From positions 1,645,240 through 1,709,239 of the forward strand of contig NZ_FOPG01000001.1 of NCBI RefSeq assembly GCF_900113435.1: a stretch of DNA of 64,000 bases. The letters run 5' to 3'. This DNA comes from Sulfitobacter dubius (GTDB taxonomy: Bacteria; Pseudomonadota; Alphaproteobacteria; Rhodobacterales; Rhodobacteraceae). The notes under the pieces are model-generated. The model saw only the letters and a program-made list of their open reading frames with translations. It ran no database searches and was not told the origin of the DNA. Both the position numbers and the translations under genes were made by a program. Of this stretch, positions 8,814 to 17,316 are shown piece by piece. How positions within the stretch are numbered: the stretch's first letter is position 1; every line of letters begins with the position of its first letter.

Positions 8814-9481
8814 GCGTCGATCCTATAGCCCGCGCCGCGCACGGTCTGGATTAACTCGCTGTCAAAGGGCCGGTCGACCTTGGCTCGCAGGCGGCTGATG
8901 TGGGTCTCGACCACATTGGTCATCGGGTCAAAGGAAATGTCCCAGACCGCCTCAAGCAGCATGGTTCGCGTTTGCACCCGGCCTTTCCGGCGCAGCAGAT
9001 GCTCTAACAAAGCGAATTCGCGCGGCAGCAAATCGATGTCCTGCCCGGCCCGCGTTACCCGGCGGCTGATGAGGTCCATCGTCAAGTCGCCAGCGCGGAG
9101 GGTCGTTTCCTGCTCCAGCGCCTGCGGGCGACGTGCCAATGCGTTCACCCGCGCCGACAGTTCGCCAAAGGCAAAGGGTTTGACCAGATAATCATCCGCC
9201 CCGGCGTTCAGCCCGTCGATCCGATCCTCCACCGCCCCCATCGCCGTGAGCAGCAACACCGGCGTGGCATTGCCCGCCCCGCGCAGGGTTTTCAACAGCG
9301 TCAGCCCGTCCAACTCAGGCAGCATCCGATCAAGGATCAGCACGTCATATTGCCCGGTGGTGGCCTGCACCAACCCGTCGCGGCCATCGGCCACCACATC
9401 CACCGCATGCCCCTCTTCGCGCAGGCCGCGCGCGATATAGGTGCTGGTGGTGGTATCGTCTTCGACAACAAGCAGTTTCAT
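8810..9481 (-). CDS. OmpR-family response regulator
   Basis: This 223-residue regulator has a receiver domain with the acidic pair E7/D8-D9, phospho-acceptor D51 (LILDRMLPELDG) and the conserved Lys in YLVKPFAFGEL. The C-terminal winged helix contains LTMDLISRRVTRAGQ and ends HISRLRAKVDRPF and TVRGAGYRI. I start it at the ATG at 9481 (MKLLVVEDD); an upstream in-frame reading would run antisense through the protease gene. It is first of the regulator-kinase unit and divergent from the Deg protease, with 162 bases between them that probably hold both promoters. Confidence 0.95.
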   Translation of the reverse strand: MKLLVVEDDTTTSTYIARGLREEGHAVDVVADGRDGLVQATTGQYDVLILDRMLPELDGLTLLKTLRGAGNATPVLLLTAMGAVEDRIDGLNAGADDYLVKPFAFGELSARVNALARRPQALEQETTLRAGDLTMDLISRRVTRAGQDIDLLPREFALLEHLLRRKGRVQTRTMLLEAVWDISFDPMTNVVETHISRLRAKVDRPFDSELIQTVRGAGYRIDA

Positions 9482-9565
9482 CGGGGTCTCATCTAGGTTC
9501 AGCCAAGAGGTAAGGCAATTCTGCCACCCGCGCATCCCGCCGCCTGTATTCTCACAGATTTGTAT

Positions 9566-9583
9566 AGCGCCTGCGACGGCGCT
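9566..9583 (+). promoter_or_regulatory. Inverted repeat in the regulator/Deg-protease divergent gap
   Basis: AGCGCC (9566-9571) and GGCGCT (9578-9583) flank a 6-base spacer. It lies about 60 bases before the protease start and could be an operator or a 5'-leader hairpin. No protein can be assigned. Confidence 0.3.
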
Positions 9584-9643
9584 GTAAAACGCGGCCCCCA
9601 GATAGGGGTCCAGAAACACTGAATGCACAGCAAGGAGCATCTC

Positions 9644-10765
9644 ATGAACCAGACCCTTTCCAAGGCCCCCCGCGCCGCCGCCCTTGCGCTGAGCGCCGCC
9701 GTCGCCGCGACCCCAATGCTGGCACTTGCCCCCACAGCCGCGCTGGCCGTACCGGCAGGCGGCTATGCTGACCTTGTCGAGGCCGTCTCTCCCGCCGTGG
9801 TCTTCATCGAAGTGACAGCCAAACAACAGAGCGCGCAGATCCAGCAGCAGCTTCCCCCTGGCATGCCCGAAGAACTGCGCCGCCGGTTCGAGCAGATGTT
9901 GCCCGACCAGCACGGTGCCGAGGCGACTCCGCGCCAAGGTTTGGGGTCCGGTTTCATCATCTCCGAAGACGGTCAGATCGTGACCAACCACCATGTCGTC
10001 GCGGGTGCCGAGACGGTAACCGTGAAACTCGCCGATGGTCGCAGTTTTGACGCCGAAGTGGTCGGCAGCGATGCGATGACCGACATCGCTCTGCTCAAAG
10101 TCAAAGCGGATGTGGATCTGCCCAAGGTGGACTTTGGCACTTCCAAAACCCTGCGTGTCGGCGATGAAGTCGTCGCCGTGGGCAACCCCTTTGGCCTTGG
10201 CGGCACCGTGACCTCGGGCATTGTTTCGGCTCTGTCGCGTGACATTCAGGCCGGGCCATTCGATGACTTCATCCAGACCGATGCGGCGATCAACCGTGGC
10301 AACTCTGGTGGGCCGCTGTTTAACAACGATGGCGAAGTCGTGGGCGTGAACACCGCGATCCTGTCGCCGGGCGGCGGCTCTGTCGGGATCGGCTTCTCGG
10401 TGCCTTCTGACCTTGTGCAGACCATCGTGGCTGATCTCGCCGATGACGGCTTGGTTGAGCGCGGCTGGCTGGGTGTGCAAATCCGACAGATGACCCCCGA
10501 GGTTGCCAATGTGCTGGGCTATGACGAGCCGCGCGGCGCGGTGATTGAGGCCATCAGCGAAGAAAGCCCTGCCGCCAAAGCGGGCCTTAAGAGAGGCGAC
10601 ATCATTCTATCCTTTGGCGAAACAGAGGTGGATGATCTGCGCGATCTGACGCGCGCCGTGGCCACCACAACACCAGAGAGCGCAGCGGAGGTTGTCGTCC
10701 TGCGCAAGGGCACGGAACAGACCCTTGAGGTGACCGTGGGCGCGCTGAAACCCAAGCCGGCGTGA
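9644..10765 (+). CDS. Periplasmic serine endoprotease, DegP/DegQ-like with one PDZ domain
   Basis: This 373-residue protein has a signal peptide (residues 1-36, cleavage near AALA-VPAGG) and a trypsin-like domain with catalytic H117 (TNHHVV), D147 (MTDIALLK) and S221 (RGNSGGP). One PDZ domain follows (about 265-365, GWLGVQIRQMTPEVA and SPAAKAGLKRGDIILSFG). Most Do-family proteases such as DegP and DegQ have two PDZ domains, so this resembles DegS in layout but with a cleaved signal rather than an anchor. The start at 9644 has AAGGAG seven bases upstream; the in-frame ATG at 9623 lacks one. It degrades or chaperones misfolded envelope proteins. Divergent transcription from an OmpR/HK pair suggests control by that pair. 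Confidence 0.92.
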   Translation: MNQTLSKAPRAAALALSAAVAATPMLALAPTAALAVPAGGYADLVEAVSPAVVFIEVTAKQQSAQIQQQLPPGMPEELRRRFEQMLPDQHGAEATPRQGLGSGFIISEDGQIVTNHHVVAGAETVTVKLADGRSFDAEVVGSDAMTDIALLKVKADVDLPKVDFGTSKTLRVGDEVVAVGNPFGLGGTVTSGIVSALSRDIQAGPFDDFIQTDAAINRGNSGGPLFNNDGEVVGVNTAILSPGGGSVGIGFSVPSDLVQTIVADLADDGLVERGWLGVQIRQMTPEVANVLGYDEPRGAVIEAISEESPAAKAGLKRGDIILSFGETEVDDLRDLTRAVATTTPESAAEVVVLRKGTEQTLEVTVGALKPKPA

Positions 10766-10772
10766 CCCATGC

Positions 10773-10802
10773 CTTCCCGGCAATCCTCATGCTGCCGGGA
10801 AG
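10773..10802 (+). terminator. First hairpin after the Deg protease
   Basis: CTTCCCGGCA (10773-10782) and TGCCGGGAAG (10793-10802) form a perfect 10-bp stem with a 10-base loop, just after the stop. No T-run follows. Confidence 0.55.
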
Positions 10803-10841
10803 ACCCCCAGCCCTTCCCCCCTCGCCGGGGCTGGGCATCCT

Positions 10842-10874
10842 GCCCCGGTGGTTTTCATGCTGCCGGGGCTTTTT
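10842..10874 (+). terminator. Rho-independent terminator of the Deg protease gene
   Basis: GCCCCGG (10842-10848) pairs with CCGGGGC (10863-10869), followed by TTTTT (10870-10874). The same GCCCCGG can instead pair with CCGGGGC at 10825-10831, so two mutually exclusive hairpins are possible. Confidence 0.7.
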
Positions 10875-10881
10875 GGTGCAG

Positions 10882-11505
10882 CTAACCACCTTCCGTCGTG
10901 GATGCACTGTGCAGATGAAAACGCACCAATTCCGCAACCGAATTAGCCTCTAGCTTGCGCATCACCCGTGCGCGATGCACCTCGACCGTCTTAACAGAAA
11001 TATCCATCTCATTGCCTATTTCACGATTGGCCAACCCCGCTACTACGCGTTCGAACACGCGATGTTCTTGCGGGGTAAGCCGGGCCAGCAATTGCGCATT
11101 TTCGACGGCCACCTCTTTGCTTTTGCGCCGCGCTGCATCGGCCTGAAGCGCGGTGTTGATAAGGTCGAGCATGTTTTGATTGTTGAAGGGCTTTTCAATA
11201 AAATCTACCGCGCCGGCCTTCATCGCCTTGACCGCCGTCGACACATCGCCAAAAGCCGTCATCAGTATAAGCGGTATCTGGATGCCCCGTGCGTTTAGCG
11301 CCTTTTGCAATTCCAGACCGCTCATCTCCGGCATGCGGACATCGCTGACCAGACAGCAGGTGCCAATATCTTCATACCCTTCAAGAAACTCAGCGGCCGA
11401 GCCAAAGGAAAGGGCGCGTAGCCCGACAGAGCCAAGCAACCACACCAACGAATCTCGCACGGCGGCGTCATCGTCGACAACGTAAACGATCCTGTCTTCA
11501 GTCAT
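10882..11505 (-). CDS. FixJ-family (LuxR-HTH) response regulator
   Basis: This 207-residue protein has a receiver domain with D11-D13, phospho-acceptor D55 (CLVSDVRMPEMSG) and the Lys in FIEKPFNNQ. A LuxR/FixJ helix-turn-helix follows with LTPQEHRVFERVVAGLANREIG and ISVKTVEVHRARVMRKLEA. The start at 11505 lies one base after the stop of the upstream kinase (11507); a longer reading would overlap it. Gene order kinase-regulator and the FixJ/DctR-like architecture make it the partner of that kinase. It would activate target promoters when phosphorylated; targets are not visible here. Confidence 0.93.
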   Translation of the reverse strand: MTEDRIVYVVDDDAAVRDSLVWLLGSVGLRALSFGSAAEFLEGYEDIGTCCLVSDVRMPEMSGLELQKALNARGIQIPLILMTAFGDVSTAVKAMKAGAVDFIEKPFNNQNMLDLINTALQADAARRKSKEVAVENAQLLARLTPQEHRVFERVVAGLANREIGNEMDISVKTVEVHRARVMRKLEANSVAELVRFHLHSASTTEGG

Positions 11506-11506
11506 T

Positions 11507-14029
11507 CTACACCTGCACCTCCGCCGGTAGGCGAACGGACAGGCAGGCCCCCTCTGCATCAGATTTGGTCACGGCGATTGAGCCCCCATGCGAAAGCACG
11601 ATCGTTTCGCAAATCGCCAACCCCACACCAAGGCCCTTGTCCTTGGTCGACCGGAAGGCACTGAAAGCCGTTTGGGCGGGCATATCCGAAGCAAAGCCGC
11701 TCCCTCCGTCGGCCACGTCAACCACGATCTCACCCTCCGTGCAGCGGGCGGACAAAATGACTTCGGCATCGGGGCGGCCCGCGTCCCGGCAGGCATCAAT
11801 GCCGTTCTTGATCAGATTGATCAGCAGTTGCTCAATCTCAATTCGGGCGCAGTGAAGTTCGGCATCATTGCATTGATCGTCGATCACCACAGTGACGCCG
11901 GTGGCAGAGCTTTCCGGCTGGATCAGCAGTTGAACCGAGCGGAGGATTTCGGTGAAGCCCACGGCAACACGATCTGCGTCATCGTTGTGCAGATAGTTCG
12001 ACATGGACCGTAGGATGGCACTTGCACGCTCAGATTGCTTTTGCATGTTGTTAAGCACAGAGATCATGTCCTTTCTCTCAAGCTGGTCGTTTTCGGCCCG
12101 CAGCACACAGCCTGCGGCAAAATTATGAATAGCGGCTAAAGGTTGGTTCAATTCATGGGCGATGGCGGCGGTCATCTGGCCCAGCGTCTCGCGCCGGTTA
12201 AGCAGTTGCAGCGCCGTTTCATGGCGGTGAAGCCGCTCTTCACGCTCAACCTTTTCGGTGATGTCAGAGGCAATCGTCAAAAGCCCCCCTGCGGCCACGG
12301 GATAATCCGTAACCTCCAACCAGCGCCCCTCTGACGACCGTGCGCGGAAGAATTTGGCGGGTGTGTTTCGACGGTCGCGCCGCTGTTCGCCCCAGCGAAC
12401 TTTGCCTTCAGATGACATGGCCAATTTGCCGGTGCGCGTGAAATGCGCCAGTAGCTCATCAAAATGCCGACCAATGATATCACCGCCGATCCCAGCATAG
12501 GTTGCGCGGTATTTCTCGTTACAATAGACGAGCCGGTCGTTCCTGTCGAAAAGCGCGACCATCGTCGATATATTCTCAAACGCCAGCGCCAAAGCTTCCA
12601 ACGCGCTTTTCCGCTCACTCTCCGCTGTAGCGATCTCTGTCATGTCAAAACAGGTGCCGCGATAGCCTGCCAATTGCGCGCTACTATCAAAAAATGGCTT
12701 ACCCGACATGTCGATCAGGCGTTCCCGCCCATCGGCCAATGGGATCACCAGCCGCAAATCGCGAAACGGCGCCTGACGGGCCAGCCGCTGTTGCAACACA
12801 TCATAGTCGCCCTTGCGCCGTGCGATATCGGCCTCCGTGAGTGTTTTGCCCAACTCGAAAATCGGTGTTTCGGCTTCGGTTTGACGGCCCCCGCCTGAAA
12901 GAAACGTAAATCGACGGTGGACATCCATCTCCCATACCCAATCGGTCGCACTTTCGGTGAAATCGCGGAAACGGGTTTCGCTTTCGACCAGATCGCTCAG
13001 AACGTTCTGCTGGTCGGTCACATCTTGGATCGCGGCCAAAACATGCACGTTTGGCCCTCGGTCCACGCGGCGAATGCAGGCGCGTGCCTCGATCTGGCGG
13101 CCATTGGCGGTCAGAAATTTTATATTTTCGATCACGTCGCGCGTGCGGCTGTCCGCCATATGCAGATTGTTGCGGATCGTCGCACGGCTGCGCGGTTCAA
13201 CGAACCCCTGTCCCTGTTGCCACATCTCGCGCAGGGTCTGCGCATCACGCCCTAGCAAAGTTTCTACCTCGGGTGAGACATCAATCAGTGCGCCCTCCTG
13301 ATCCCATTCCAAATAACCCACCCCTGCGACATCGGCGGCAAGCGCATGTTTTGTCGCGCTGATCTCGGCCTCATAAACCGCGTCCTGCAAGGCGGAGCGC
13401 TCCATCACCATGACCAAAACGCCCACCACCTGCCCCCGGTCGGACAGCGGTTGATAGATCGCCGCCCCTTGGTTGCGGGTCAAAACCGGGCGGGAAAAAT
13501 CAAAATGCCATGTCACCTGCCGCCCGGCCAAAGCCTTTTCAAGGTTGGCGGTTATTTCGTCCAACAATTCAGGTGGAACGATCCGAGAAAGATGCTGGCC
13601 CACAATATCACGCGCCGGTCGCCCAAAGGACGCGCTATAGGCATCGTTGACAAAAGCGTAAGTCATATCAGGCGTGAGGAAGGCCGCTTGGACAGGCAGA
13701 TCATTCAGCAGATCGGGCAATTTCCTGCGGGTCTCTTCGCTACCGCCGCCGCCCTGCTGTTTGCGGTGGTTGCGCGCAACCCGCCAGACTTGGGCCACCA
13801 GCACAGCAAACGCCGCAGCCGCCAAGACAAGTTCAACCGGATCACGATAGAAAACGCCGCGCGGAGCTTGCGCCGATGCCAGCACCACAATGATGTCCAA
13901 TAGTAATACCGCAACTGCGCCGAACACGCCAAAGCGATTCACCGGGTCGCCGATTTGTCTGGCGATCATCACGCAGGTCAAAACCAGTCCGCACAGCGCA
14001 ATCATTGTGAACGCTGCGACAAAGCTCAT
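11507..14029 (-). CDS. Multi-PAS sensor histidine kinase (FixL/DctB-like transmitter)
   Basis: This 840-residue kinase has three N-terminal membrane helices (about residues 3-80) and then a series of PAS modules. PAS signatures include YAFVNDAYSASFGRPARDIVG, a second near VGYLEWDQEGALIDVSPEVETLLG, a third near TDWVWEMDVHRRFTFLSGG and a fourth near MVALFDRNDRLVYCNEKY. The transmitter has its His near residue 623 in AAIAHELNQPLAAIHNFA, the form typical of FixL and DctB kinases, and an HATPase with LINLIKNGIDAC and DKGLGVGLAICETI. A GAGGT site precedes the start. The several PAS domains point to an internal redox, energy or ligand signal. Partner: the FixJ-like regulator one base downstream. Confidence 0.92.
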   Translation of the reverse strand: MSFVAAFTMIALCGLVLTCVMIARQIGDPVNRFGVFGAVAVLLLDIIVVLASAQAPRGVFYRDPVELVLAAAAFAVLVAQVWRVARNHRKQQGGGGSEETRRKLPDLLNDLPVQAAFLTPDMTYAFVNDAYSASFGRPARDIVGQHLSRIVPPELLDEITANLEKALAGRQVTWHFDFSRPVLTRNQGAAIYQPLSDRGQVVGVLVMVMERSALQDAVYEAEISATKHALAADVAGVGYLEWDQEGALIDVSPEVETLLGRDAQTLREMWQQGQGFVEPRSRATIRNNLHMADSRTRDVIENIKFLTANGRQIEARACIRRVDRGPNVHVLAAIQDVTDQQNVLSDLVESETRFRDFTESATDWVWEMDVHRRFTFLSGGGRQTEAETPIFELGKTLTEADIARRKGDYDVLQQRLARQAPFRDLRLVIPLADGRERLIDMSGKPFFDSSAQLAGYRGTCFDMTEIATAESERKSALEALALAFENISTMVALFDRNDRLVYCNEKYRATYAGIGGDIIGRHFDELLAHFTRTGKLAMSSEGKVRWGEQRRDRRNTPAKFFRARSSEGRWLEVTDYPVAAGGLLTIASDITEKVEREERLHRHETALQLLNRRETLGQMTAAIAHELNQPLAAIHNFAAGCVLRAENDQLERKDMISVLNNMQKQSERASAILRSMSNYLHNDDADRVAVGFTEILRSVQLLIQPESSATGVTVVIDDQCNDAELHCARIEIEQLLINLIKNGIDACRDAGRPDAEVILSARCTEGEIVVDVADGGSGFASDMPAQTAFSAFRSTKDKGLGVGLAICETIVLSHGGSIAVTKSDAEGACLSVRLPAEVQV

Positions 14030-14318
14030 GTGGCACCTCTACTTTCACAAAGAAAGTCGGTCTTTTCCGCCGCCCTGTCTATTGGGGAAAACCCTCATAG
14101 CGGTTGGCAAGACTATCCCCGCAACCTCACCGTACCGCCATGCGAAACAAATGCCTAAAAATAACCGCCGCAATATCAGCGCCTTGCTTCGGATTATTAG
14201 GGATAACCCTGATTTACTTGGGGGCAACGCCCAATTGGCGCAAAAACTGTAGGGCAGTAGTTTGCCCCGCAACCACGGGTTCTGCCGTGCGATTAAGGTC
14301 AAAATTCGGATTAGCTCA
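14030..14318. other. Intergenic region upstream of the multi-PAS kinase
   Basis: I see no gene here. It should hold the promoter of the kinase-regulator unit reading left. The only structure noted is the inverted repeat AGGGATAACCCT at 14199-14210, of unknown meaning. Confidence 0.4.
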
Positions 14319-14513
14319 ATGAAAAATAGCCAACGCTGCGCGTCAGAAACATCTGACGAAGTGCGAAAGCCATACAAACCTCCGACAGAAACAGATCTGG
14401 TGGAAATTCGCAGCCTCTATGCGCAAGCCGATGCAATGGCCGAAGCCGCAGAGGAGACACCACAGTGTTGCGGCGAAGGGGAAACTGCAGGCAGCATTCC
14501 GCCCCCGATGTAA
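14319..14513 (+). CDS. Possible small hypothetical protein
   Basis: This 64-codon frame starts MKNSQRCASETSDEVRKPY and ends in a Cys/Gly/Pro-rich stretch after an Ala-rich helix (SLYAQADAMAEAAEET). It lies in the otherwise gene-poor 532 bases between the multi-PAS kinase and the PAS-LuxR regulator, which are both on the other strand. No clear ribosome-binding site precedes the ATG, and I recognise no family. The composition is protein-like rather than a shadow of a gene, but it may be spurious. Confidence 0.3.
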   Translation: MKNSQRCASETSDEVRKPYKPPTETDLVEIRSLYAQADAMAEAAEETPQCCGEGETAGSIPPPM

Positions 14514-14540
14514 TCGGAGCAGGGCGATGAACGGGGTGAC

Positions 14541-14562
14541 ACCGGCTGAAACGAGTGCCGGT
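14541..14562 (-). terminator. Hairpin at the end of the PAS-LuxR regulator gene
   Basis: ACCGGC (14541-14546) pairs with GCCGGT (14557-14562), overlapping the first base of the stop codon, and GTG/CAC can extend it past a bulge. There is no T-run, so it is at best a weak terminator. Confidence 0.35.
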
Positions 14563-15167
14563 CACTTCTGACTGTTGGACACCACATGTTCACTGTCGAT
14601 CCCACCGAGCGAGTGAAACAGACCAGAGGTATTGTTCACGCCGAATTTCTTTAGCAATTTGGCGCGATATACCTCAACCGTGCGGTGCGAAATGTCGAGA
14701 TTGATGGCGATTTCCTTGCTGGTCAGCCCCTCGGCCAGATGGCTTAAAATCTCACGCTCTCGCCGAGTGAGCGGCAGATAGGGTCGCTCGCCCGACAGGT
14801 CGGCAAAGCTCCATACCGCGCGGTCCAGCGGGCTTTCTGGGGTAAAGGAATGGCCCCGCACGCGGCACCAGAACAGGCTACCATCGCGGCGCGCCATGAT
14901 ACGCTCATCCCAATAGGTATTCGTTTCGCGCAGCTGCACCACGCCCCGGTCGCGGATGTTTACGAACTCTTCATCCGACGGATATAACACCGAGAACCAT
15001 TGGTCGCGCAGGGCCGCACGCTCATAGCCGAACATCTGCGCAAAGGCGATGTTGCATTCGCGGATCACCCTGTTCTCCGTCACCACCAAACCGATGGGCG
15101 CATGCACGAAAGCCAGTTCAGCGAACTGCCCATCGCGAAAGCAGTCATCGGTACGTATTTCCACCAT
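14562..15167 (-). CDS. PAS domain LuxR-family transcriptional regulator
   Basis: This 201-residue protein has an N-terminal PAS domain (about residues 12-130, with APIGLVVTENRVIRECNIAF, FGYERAALRDQWFSVLYPS and RRDGSLFWCRVRG) joined to a LuxR-type helix-turn-helix (about 135-195, LTRREREILSHLAEGLTSKEIA and DISHRTVEVYRAKLLKKFG). There is no receiver domain, so it probably senses a ligand or redox state directly. It is divergent from the six-gene Liv-type operon with a gap of about 97 bases, which makes it the likely regulator of that operon. The ligand could be the transported solute; this is inference. Confidence 0.9.
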   Translation of the reverse strand: MVEIRTDDCFRDGQFAELAFVHAPIGLVVTENRVIRECNIAFAQMFGYERAALRDQWFSVLYPSDEEFVNIRDRGVVQLRETNTYWDERIMARRDGSLFWCRVRGHSFTPESPLDRAVWSFADLSGERPYLPLTRREREILSHLAEGLTSKEIAINLDISHRTVEVYRAKLLKKFGVNNTSGLFHSLGGIDSEHVVSNSQK

Positions 15168-15264
15168 CTTGCCCCAATCATCTCTTTCTCGGATGTTCGA
15201 AACTCAAGCTAGTCGACGGGGGGAGACGGTGCAACAATGCGCTGGCCCGTCCAGGGAGGATACC

Positions 15265-16464
15265 ATGAAGACACTCACGCGGATTGCCGCCGTGACGGCA
15301 AGTGTTGCGGCATTTGCCAGCGCGGCATGGGCGCAAGACCCGATCAAGATCGCACTCGTGCACGGGATCTCGGGCAGCAGTTTCGAAGCCTTCTCCAAAC
15401 AGGCGCAAACCGGTTTCGAGCTGGGCATCGAATACGCCACCGACGGGACCAATACTGTCAAAGGTCACAAGATCGAGCTGATCGTCAAGGACACGCAATT
15501 CAAACCCGATGTCGCCCGAGCCGTATTGGCCGAAGCCTACGGCGACGACGAGGTTCTGATGGCGATTGGATCGACCTCGTCTGGTGTTGCCAAGGGCATG
15601 CTGCCCATCGCCGAGGAATATGAGAAGATCTTGATCGTAGAGCCTGCGGTCGCTGATAGCCTGCCCGGGCCAGACAGCAACCGCTACGTCTTCAAAACCT
15701 CGCGCAACTCTTCGATGGACATGCAGGCGCAGGCCTTGGCGCTGAAGCCCGACGAGAACCTCTTTGTCGCCACCATCGCCGAAGATTACGCCTTTGGCCA
15801 TGACGGGATCGACGCGTTTAAAGCCGCGCTTGACGGCACAGGCGCAACCGTGGTGACCGAGGAATTCGTGCCCCAAGGCACCGCTGATTTCACTGCCGCA
15901 GCCGAGCGTATGTTCAATGCGCTGAAGGACAAGGAGGGCCGCAAGGTGATCCTTGTCTATATCGCTGGGGGCGGCGACGCGCCGGGAAAAATTCAGGCGC
16001 TTGATCCATCGCGTCATGGCATTGAGATTTCCATGGGCGGGCATATCCTGCCTGTACTCCCAACCTATAAGCGTTTTCCCGGCATGGAAGGCCCGGTTTA
16101 CTACTACTATGAAGCCTACAAAAATCCGGTGAACGATTGGCTGGTCAAAACCCATCAGGAACGGTTCGACGGCCCGCCTGACTTCTTCACTGCGGGTGGC
16201 ATGTCGGCAGCGCTTGCCGCCGTCAAAGCGATCGAAACAGCCGACAGCCTAGAAACCGAAGACCTGATCGCTGCGATGGAAGGCATGTCTTGGGAGACAC
16301 CCAAAGGCACCATGACCTTCCGCCCCGAAGACCATCAGGCGCTGCAGTCCATGGTCCACTTCAAAATCCGCGTTGATGAGAACGTCGATTGGGCGATCCC
16401 CGATCTGGTGCGCATCATCGAAGCGGACGAGATGGACATCCCCATCGGCCGCACCAACGACTGA
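15265..16464 (+). CDS. Liv-type ABC transporter periplasmic binding protein
   Basis: This 399-residue protein has a signal peptide (MKTLTRIAAVTASVAAFASA, cleavage near AWA-QDP) and a Peripla_BP_6 fold: KIALVHGISGSSFEAFSKQ at the start and an ADGT-like region with NTVKGHKIELIVKD. A GGGAGGA site precedes the ATG at 15265; the longer upstream reading is antisense to the regulator. It delivers a solute to the two permeases and two ATPases that follow. Although the fold is that of the leucine/isoleucine/valine binding protein, many members bind amides, aromatic acids or urea. The terminal alpha/beta hydrolase suggests an ester or amide substrate, but that is inference. Confidence 0.92.
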   Translation: MKTLTRIAAVTASVAAFASAAWAQDPIKIALVHGISGSSFEAFSKQAQTGFELGIEYATDGTNTVKGHKIELIVKDTQFKPDVARAVLAEAYGDDEVLMAIGSTSSGVAKGMLPIAEEYEKILIVEPAVADSLPGPDSNRYVFKTSRNSSMDMQAQALALKPDENLFVATIAEDYAFGHDGIDAFKAALDGTGATVVTEEFVPQGTADFTAAAERMFNALKDKEGRKVILVYIAGGGDAPGKIQALDPSRHGIEISMGGHILPVLPTYKRFPGMEGPVYYYYEAYKNPVNDWLVKTHQERFDGPPDFFTAGGMSAALAAVKAIETADSLETEDLIAAMEGMSWETPKGTMTFRPEDHQALQSMVHFKIRVDENVDWAIPDLVRIIEADEMDIPIGRTND

Positions 16465-16548
16465 TCGCACTCCCGGCTGGCCTGCCCGACCCGTCGCATG
16501 CGGTGGGCCAGCCCCTCTGTGCCAATTTCCGTACCAAAGGTTTTTCAG

Positions 16549-17316
16549 ATGTCCACGCCGTCACTCATCACGCGCGATCTGACCATTCGCTTTGGCGGTC
16601 ACGTCGCCGTCAATCAGGTCTCTTGTGCCTTCCATCCCGGTGAACTCACGGTGATCGTCGGGCCGAACGGGGCCGGGAAAACCACCTATTTCAATCTGAT
16701 CTCAGGCCAGCTCACCGCGACCTCGGGCAAGGTATTGAAAGGCGAGGTCGATCTGACCCGTATGCCACCCTCGGCGCGCGCGCGGCAAGGTGTGGGCCGC
16801 GCCTTTCAATTGACCAATCTCTTCCCGCAACTCTCTGTTTTGGAGAACATTCGCCTCGCCGTTCAGGCGCGTGAGGGGGACGGCTGGCGGCTGCTGCGCC
16901 CGGCACATCGCTTCACCAAACTGACCCAAGACGCGGAGCACTACCTAGAGGCGACCCGCCTATCCCGCGTCGCCCATCTGCCCGCCGCCGCCCTGCCCCA
17001 CGGTGACCAACGCAAGCTGGAAGTGGCGCTGCTGATGGCAATGGAACCTGACATTTACATGTTCGATGAACCCACCGCGGGCATGTCACTGGACCACGCG
17101 CCCGATGTGCTGGAGTTAATCGCCCAGATCAAATCCGACCCGTCCAAAACCGTGTTGCTGGTCGAGCATAAGATGGATGTGGTGCGCGCGCTGGCAGACA
17201 GGATCATCGTCTTGCACAACGGCGAATTGCTGGCCGATGGCGCCCCAACCGAGGTCATGGAAAGCCAGATCGTGCGCGATGTCTACCTCGGCACCGCCAC
17301 GGAGGAGACGGCATGA
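16549..17316 (+). CDS. Liv-type ABC transporter ATPase (LivG-like)
   Basis: This 255-residue ATPase has Walker A GPNGAGKTT, a Q-loop in FQLTNLFPQLSVLEN, Walker B IYMFDEPTAGMS and switch His in VLLVEHKMD. The signature reads LPHGDQRKLE in place of the usual LSxGxQR form, a variant typical of LivG proteins (LSYGxQRxLE) but with Pro and His. The start at 16549 has AAAGG upstream. It is second in the operon; its end overlaps the LivF-like gene by 4 bases (ATGA). Confidence 0.92.
   Translation: MSTPSLITRDLTIRFGGHVAVNQVSCAFHPGELTVIVGPNGAGKTTYFNLISGQLTATSGKVLKGEVDLTRMPPSARARQGVGRAFQLTNLFPQLSVLENIRLAVQAREGDGWRLLRPAHRFTKLTQDAEHYLEATRLSRVAHLPAAALPHGDQRKLEVALLMAMEPDIYMFDEPTAGMSLDHAPDVLELIAQIKSDPSKTVLLVEHKMDVVRALADRIIVLHNGELLADGAPTEVMESQIVRDVYLGTATEETA

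Noticed and set aside
8810-10480. A 556-codon reading of the OmpR-like regulator
   Set aside because: The extra N-terminal part runs antisense through the Deg protease gene. The regulator fold begins exactly at the ATG at 9481.
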